Assembly: GCA_043811005.1 (NCBI GenBank)
Contig: JBDRNO010000267.1
Span: 1-11,449 of the forward strand
DNA from: JBDRNO01 sp043811005
GTDB lineage: Bacteria > Bacteroidota > Bacteroidia > NORP154
Reading direction: 5' to 3'
DNA: 11,449 bases
Part shown: in pieces, positions 7,906-11,449 of the stretch
How positions within the stretch are numbered: position 1 is the first letter of the stretch
Layout of the letters: every line of letters begins with the position of its first letter
Notes under the pieces: generated by a model
Told to the model about the DNA's origin: nothing
The model's database searches: none
What the model saw: the letters and a program-made list of their open reading frames with translations, nothing else
Translations under genes and position numbers: made by a program

Positions 7906-7999
7906 GATTAAATCATAGTTCTGATTCAGTAGAGTCAATAAATAGTTCTTTTTTGTATTACCAAAAAAATCAGATAAATCCTTAAAGTAACTAATAACC

Positions 8000-9121
8000 A
8001 TGGAAAACGAAAACAAACCAGCAACAAAAAGGCTTTATTCACTTGACGCTTTACGCGGTTTTGACATGTTCTGGATAATGGGCGGAGAAGGTATTTTTAT
8101 CGCCCTTGCCACGCTTACAGGATGGCCAGTATTTGAATGGTGGGCAGGCCAGCTTGAACATGTGGAATGGCATGGTTTTCATTTTTATGATATGATCTTC
8201 CCCCTGTTCCTTTTTATTGCAGGGATATCGTTCCCATTCTCTATGACAAAGCGTACCGCTCTGAACGAAAGCCGCAAATCGATTTACAAACATGTTATAA
8301 CCCGTGGCCTGATCCTTGTTCTGCTGGGTATAATTTATAATAATGCCGTGCGTTTTAATCTTGCCGAACTGCGTTACGGAAGTGTTCTCGGCCGTATTGG
8401 TCTTGCATGGATGTTTGCTGCTATAATCTTCATGAATACAAAGTTGTCATGGCGTATTGCCTGGTTCTGGGCGCTTCTGATAGGTTACTGGCTGCTACTT
8501 CTTTTCTTTCCTGCTCATGATCTTGGCTCGACAGATGCATTTTCAAGAGAAGGGAACCTGGCAAGTTATATCGACCGGTTAATAATGCCGGGGAAACTGT
8601 ACCTTGGAAACCACGATCCTGAAGGATTGTTCAGTACAATCCCTGCAATTTCAACAGCGTTACTGGGGATGTTCACCGGTGAGTTCCTGCTCTCAAAGTA
8701 CTTGAATGACAAGCCTTTACGTAAAGTTTTATATATGGTTCTTGCGGCTGTTGCCTTTATGGTAATCGGTAAGATATGGGATCTGAATTTCCCGATAAAC
8801 AAAAATCTGTGGTCAAGCTCATTCGTCTGTTATGTCGGGGGACTAAGTCTTCTTCTCTTCTCTCTCTTTTACCTGGTTATCGATGTCTGGAACTTTAAAA
8901 AATGGGCATTCTTCTTTGTGGTCATAGGATTGAATCCGATAACCATTTACCTGGCTGGAAGGATAATCAATTTCAGGTCTGCCGCAAGGTTCTTCTTCGG
9001 GGGATTTAACAGCATCTTTCCTGAAAACTGGGCACCTCTGATCGATTCAATAGGTATTACGGCAGTAGGATGGGTATTTCTTTATATTCTTTATAAGAAG
9101 AAGATATTCCTTAGGGTGTAA
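8000..9121 (+). CDS. DUF5009 / heparan-alpha-glucosaminide N-acetyltransferase-like membrane protein
   Basis: A 373-residue integral membrane protein with about ten hydrophobic segments, the usual size for bacterial relatives of HGSNAT (COG4299, NagX-like). Signature stretches are RLYSLDALRGFDMFWIMGGE (11-30), EHVEWHGFHFYDMIFPLFLF (53-72), then AGISFPFSM, GSVLGRIGLAW (127-137), WDLNFPINKNLWSSSF (260-275) and IGLNPITIYLAGR (309-321). In human HGSNAT the catalytic histidine lies in the equivalent HxxW motif, so His54 is the likely counterpart. The family is thought to pass acetyl groups from cytosolic acetyl-CoA across the membrane onto amino-sugar residues, but bacterial members are largely untested. 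The ATG at 8000 directly precedes the conserved RLYSLDALRGFD start, leaving only ten extra residues, so the start is secure. It is probably monocistronic and not obviously linked to its neighbours, although periplasmic glycan metabolism would suit the nearby susCD pair. Confidence 0.9.
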   Translation: MENENKPATKRLYSLDALRGFDMFWIMGGEGIFIALATLTGWPVFEWWAGQLEHVEWHGFHFYDMIFPLFLFIAGISFPFSMTKRTALNESRKSIYKHVITRGLILVLLGIIYNNAVRFNLAELRYGSVLGRIGLAWMFAAIIFMNTKLSWRIAWFWALLIGYWLLLLFFPAHDLGSTDAFSREGNLASYIDRLIMPGKLYLGNHDPEGLFSTIPAISTALLGMFTGEFLLSKYLNDKPLRKVLYMVLAAVAFMVIGKIWDLNFPINKNLWSSSFVCYVGGLSLLLFSLFYLVIDVWNFKKWAFFFVVIGLNPITIYLAGRIINFRSAARFFFGGFNSIFPENWAPLIDSIGITAVGWVFLYILYKKKIFLRV

Positions 9122-9133
9122 TGCAAACACACT

Positions 9134-9141
9134 TACTTTTG
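9134..9141 (+). promoter_or_regulatory. Exact -7 element with no intact gene downstream
   Basis: TACTTTTG followed by TGC matches TAnnTTTG and sits 13 bases after the stop of the DUF5009 gene. An ATG follows at 9166, a normal promoter-to-start distance, but only a short broken frame lies there. It may be a remnant promoter of a decayed gene, or chance. Confidence 0.35.
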
Positions 9142-9165
9142 TGCAAAAGAAATCCCATCAAATTG

Positions 9166-9315
9166 ATGAATGTTGGTGCAAAACCTGTTCTGCGACAATT
9201 TATTGACAATTACATCAATTATATCAACAAAACAGCATCGGCAACACTAGGAAATCAGACATTTACATCGAGTATATGGGTGATCACTATGATGCGAATT
9301 TTTTTAAATAGTTGA
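9166..9315 (+). pseudogene. Possible unidentified gene remnant
   Basis: From the ATG at 9166, MNVGAKPVLRQFIDNYINYI continues for 49 codons to a TAG at 9313-9315. In an overlapping frame, codons from about 9237 read IGNTRKSDIYIEYMGDHYDA, then NFFK before the same region ends. That segment looks more protein-like than the first frame at this point, as if one frameshift separates two parts of a small gene. I do not recognise the family in either frame. The last part overlaps the 3' end of the convergent corrinoid-protein gene. It follows an exact promoter-like element at 9134-9141. It may equally be meaningless intergenic sequence, so confidence is low. Confidence 0.25.
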
Positions 9316-9955
9316 CAGCTCCCTGAGGGTCAGGAGAGTAGAAGTCAGCTCCGATCATTTCACAATATTCCTGAGTAACAGGAGCTCCTCCAATCAGAAT
9401 TTTTGAATCGGGGTACTTTTCTTTTACTGCAATCACGGTTTTTTTCATGTTTTCCATTGTAGTGGTAAGCAAAGCTGACATACCAATTGCAGCGGTCGGA
9501 TTTTTGCTCAGTGCCTCTATGAATTTTTCTTCCCCTACATCTACACCAAGATCAATTACTTCCCAGCCTCCACCTTCTATCATCATAGAAACCAGGTTTT
9601 TACCAATATCATGCAAGTCTCCTGAAATAGTTCCTATAATGAATGTTCCTTTTCTTTTTGTTTCGCCAGACTTAAAAAATGGTTTAATATGGATCATCGC
9701 ACCATGCATCGCTTTTGCTGACATTAACATTTGTGGTACATATATTTCATTTCTGCTAAACTTGTTCCCAACAATAGCCATAGCCGGAATCATTACATTT
9801 TCCAGAATTTCATGAGGCTTAATCCCCCTTTCAAGAGCCTTTTTTGTTAATTCATCAGCACCATCCTGATCTCTCATACTGGGCGGATAAGGGCATACTT
9901 TATTGATCTTCCCAAGTTCAATACATTGTGCTAGTCTACTCAGTAAATCGTTCAT
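9287..9955 (-). CDS. Corrinoid (B12-binding) methyltransferase protein, MtaC/MtbC/MttC-like
   Basis: A 222-residue two-domain protein, full length for the family. Residues 1-95 are the helical cap: GIKPHEILENVMIPAMAIVG (44-63), then NKFSRNEIYVPQMLMSAKAM (64-83). Residues about 103-222 are the Rossmann-like B12 domain, with GDLHDIGKNLV (112-122) carrying the DxHxxG motif. His115 is the lower axial cobalt ligand. GMSALLTTTM (158-167) contains the SxL element and GGAPVT (189-194) the glycine pair. A short insertion, CPYPPSMRDQDGADELT (21-37), interrupts the usual first helix and seems typical of a subgroup found with UroD-like methyltransferases (from memory). Such proteins carry a methyl group on cobalamin between a substrate-specific methyltransferase and a second one acting on tetrahydrofolate or coenzyme M. 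No partner methyltransferase lies in the window. The start fits the family N-terminus. It lies 168 bases downstream of the MFS gene on the same strand, so cotranscription is possible but not certain. Confidence 0.93.
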   Translation of the reverse strand: MNDLLSRLAQCIELGKINKVCPYPPSMRDQDGADELTKKALERGIKPHEILENVMIPAMAIVGNKFSRNEIYVPQMLMSAKAMHGAMIHIKPFFKSGETKRKGTFIIGTISGDLHDIGKNLVSMMIEGGGWEVIDLGVDVGEEKFIEALSKNPTAAIGMSALLTTTMENMKKTVIAVKEKYPDSKILIGGAPVTQEYCEMIGADFYSPDPQGAVNYLKKFAS

Positions 9956-10123
9956 ATTTAATAATATTTTCAGGTTAAATAATATCTCGATAAATTATTG
10001 CATGACTTCAAATCACTATAAGTGAAAGAAAATATTTACATCATTAATTAATATAAAATTTTATTCTCCGTCTTCGATAGTAATTTCCGACAATTTATAT
10101 AATTGCTGGAATAATATTAAATA

Positions 10124-11272
10124 TTATTTCTTCAATGTGTATACAGCTACTCCAAACATATAGAACCAACATGCTAACAGTATAGTCATTCCAATTGCTA
10201 CATTGGTAATGTCACTTAATCCGCCAACAAGAAGCGGGATAATAGCTCCACCTGAAATAGCCATCATTATCAGTCCTGAAATCTCATTACTGCGAGTTGG
10301 AAATTTTTCAACACTAAGCGCAAAAACAAGTGGAAAAATATTGGCAATTGCAATACCGGTTATAAATACCAGGCCCCAGGCAATTAACTGTGACTTTATT
10401 AGCAGTAATACTCCAAATGCAATAATCCCAAGCACAGATGTCCAGATAAATAATTTGCGTGATGATAACCTGGTTAATATGATTGCGCCTGCAAAAGTAC
10501 CAAGCAAGCGTCCGAAGAAATATACGCTTCGTCCCATTGTGGCAGCCTCGGGTTCAATGCCAAATTGCTTCATCAGAAACTGCCCTGAATTTGAATTAAA
10601 TCCAACATCTATTCCTACTACCAGGAAGATAGAAAGAACCATAATCAGGATATAACCATTTCCAAGAAGTTTAAATGATGAAGAAAGAGTAGCCTTTATT
10701 TCTTCCTGTTTTGACTCTGCTATTTTCACTGCACTCAACCAAATTATTGAGAGAACTGTCACTACTCCAAATACCAGGTACATCAATTTCCAGTCTCCAA
10801 ATTGAGAAGCCAGAACTGCAGCCAGGGGGGGCCCAATCATTGAGCCAATTGCTTTTACAAATTGTGAAAAGCTCAGAAAACTTGAAGCTCTGTTACCAGG
10901 AACAACATTTACTAAAAGAGGGTTTGCAGAGACCTGAATGATGGTGTTTCCAATTCCAAGAAATACAAAACCCAGAAGTACCATTGAAAAAGAATAAAAG
11001 ATAAAGGGAATCAGCAAACCAAGTGCTGTCACTCCCATTCCAATATTCAGCATAAGACGTTTCCCGATCCTGGACTGCATGATCCCAATAGGGACAGACA
11101 ATAAGAAGAACCATAAAAAAGTTACAGAAGGAATAAGTTGAGCAAGAGTATTAGAGAGTTGCATGTCTTCCTGTACCCGGTCAACACTTATCCCGACCAG
11201 ATCAATGATGCTCATAACGAAAAATGTCATAAGCACTGGTGCTATTTTAGAAATATTCATTTTCTGTTCCAT
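10124..11272 (-). CDS. FHS/FucP-like major facilitator superfamily permease
   Basis: A 382-residue protein with about twelve transmembrane segments, slightly shorter than E. coli FucP. Family features are FFVMSIIDLVGISVD (17-31), PSVTFLWFFLLSVPIG (48-63), the loop 2-3 motif SRIGKR (67-72), GIGNTIIQVSANPLLVNV (106-123, a hallmark of fucose/sugar:proton symporters), SQFVKAIGSMIGP (136-148) and, in the second half, ISGLIMMAISGGAIIPLL (331-348). A hydrophilic loop (about 183-200) separates the two six-helix halves. Asp24 in helix 1 is a candidate proton-coupling residue, by analogy only. It probably imports a sugar or related small molecule into the cytoplasm with protons. Met1 is given as the start; Met5 is an alternative. 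It is followed by the corrinoid-protein gene, which hints that its substrate may carry a removable methyl group (inference). The 168-base spacer between them is very AT-rich and shows no clear promoter or terminator. Confidence 0.9.
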   Translation of the reverse strand: MEQKMNISKIAPVLMTFFVMSIIDLVGISVDRVQEDMQLSNTLAQLIPSVTFLWFFLLSVPIGIMQSRIGKRLMLNIGMGVTALGLLIPFIFYSFSMVLLGFVFLGIGNTIIQVSANPLLVNVVPGNRASSFLSFSQFVKAIGSMIGPPLAAVLASQFGDWKLMYLVFGVVTVLSIIWLSAVKIAESKQEEIKATLSSSFKLLGNGYILIMVLSIFLVVGIDVGFNSNSGQFLMKQFGIEPEAATMGRSVYFFGRLLGTFAGAIILTRLSSRKLFIWTSVLGIIAFGVLLLIKSQLIAWGLVFITGIAIANIFPLVFALSVEKFPTRSNEISGLIMMAISGGAIIPLLVGGLSDITNVAIGMTILLACWFYMFGVAVYTLKK

Positions 11273-11395
11273 TACTGCATACTTTATTTAACTAATAATC
11301 TGCTATTCCCCCTATAATTTTAATTTTGTTCAAGAGTATTTCATCTCAAATATTTCATCAATAAAGTGTATAAATTATGGTGGAAGGTATAATAT

Positions 11396-11407
11396 TTTGT
11401 TAACAAA
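11396..11407. promoter_or_regulatory. Perfect palindrome upstream of the MFS gene, possible operator
   Basis: TTTGTTAACAAA is a perfect 12-base palindrome 124 bases upstream of the MFS start codon. The rest of the 177-base right margin is AT-rich, with no exact TAnnTTTG on the minus strand and no recognisable gene. The palindrome could bind a dimeric regulator, but in such AT-rich DNA it may be accidental. Confidence 0.25.
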
Positions 11408-11449
11408 GAAAAATATATTTTAACTTAATTCTAAATTGAAAATTATACC

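Noticed and set aside
9121..9315. A 64-codon frame whose ATG overlaps the DUF5009 stop (TAATG), looking like a translationally coupled gene.
   Set aside because: The first 15 codons cover the promoter-like TACTTTTG and have no recognisable protein character, so only the part from 9166 is kept, as a low-confidence relic.
9447..9815. A 122-codon plus-strand frame within the corrinoid-protein gene.
   Set aside because: It is antisense to a clearly identified B12-binding protein and its translation has no domain features.
10110..10128. Perfect inverted repeat AATAATATT-A-AATATTATT at the end of the MFS gene, considered as a terminator.
   Set aside because: It consists only of A and T, overlaps the stop codon and lacks a stable GC stem, so it probably reflects base composition.
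10203..10655. A 150-codon plus-strand frame within the MFS gene.
   Set aside because: It is antisense to a well-supported permease and arises from codon bias on the opposite strand.

Overview
The window looks like chromosomal DNA from a member of the Bacteroidota, probably a free-living or gut Bacteroidales-type polysaccharide degrader. The evidence is a SusC/SusD pair, a secreted protein ending in a type IX secretion (T9SS) sorting domain, a FucP-type sugar permease, an AT-rich base composition, and several exact copies of the Bacteroidota -7 promoter element TAnnTTTG. The lineage call is an inference from gene content; no rRNA or marker gene is present. No tRNA, rRNA, CRISPR array or intact insertion sequence was seen.

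Left part (1-5048): a minus-strand operon of a TonB-dependent outer-membrane transporter (SusC/RagA type, complete) followed after 23 bases by a SusD/RagB surface lipoprotein that runs off the left edge. Together they would bind and import a glycan or another oligomer. The roughly 250-base leader upstream of susC has a likely promoter and three compact inverted repeats.

Middle (5049-5780): a zone of gene decay on the plus strand. A glycoside hydrolase family 31 (GH31) gene survives only as a signal peptide, a short N-terminal stub and one shifted-frame block of the N-terminal domain. Next comes about 130 bases of GC-rich nested palindromes, then a 5'(3')-deoxyribonucleotidase gene collapsed to 51 codons, in which the start and the end of the protein appear joined in frame. 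That relic still has an exact promoter element.

Right of this, a minus-strand gene (5770-7800) encodes an exported CotH-kinase/lamin-tail-domain protein with a T9SS sorting tail. Divergent from it is a plus-strand multi-pass membrane protein (8000-9121) of the DUF5009/heparan-alpha-glucosaminide N-acetyltransferase-like family. A short stretch (9122-9286) with a promoter-like element and a broken reading frame follows.

Right end (9287-11272): two minus-strand genes, an FHS/FucP-like MFS permease and, 168 bases downstream, a corrinoid (B12-binding) methyltransferase protein. They may form a unit for uptake and one-carbon use of a methylated compound, but no methyltransferase lies inside the window. 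Nothing here amounts to a clearly new system. The most unusual features are the two internally deleted gene relics around the palindromic block, the structured susC leader and the permease/corrinoid pairing.
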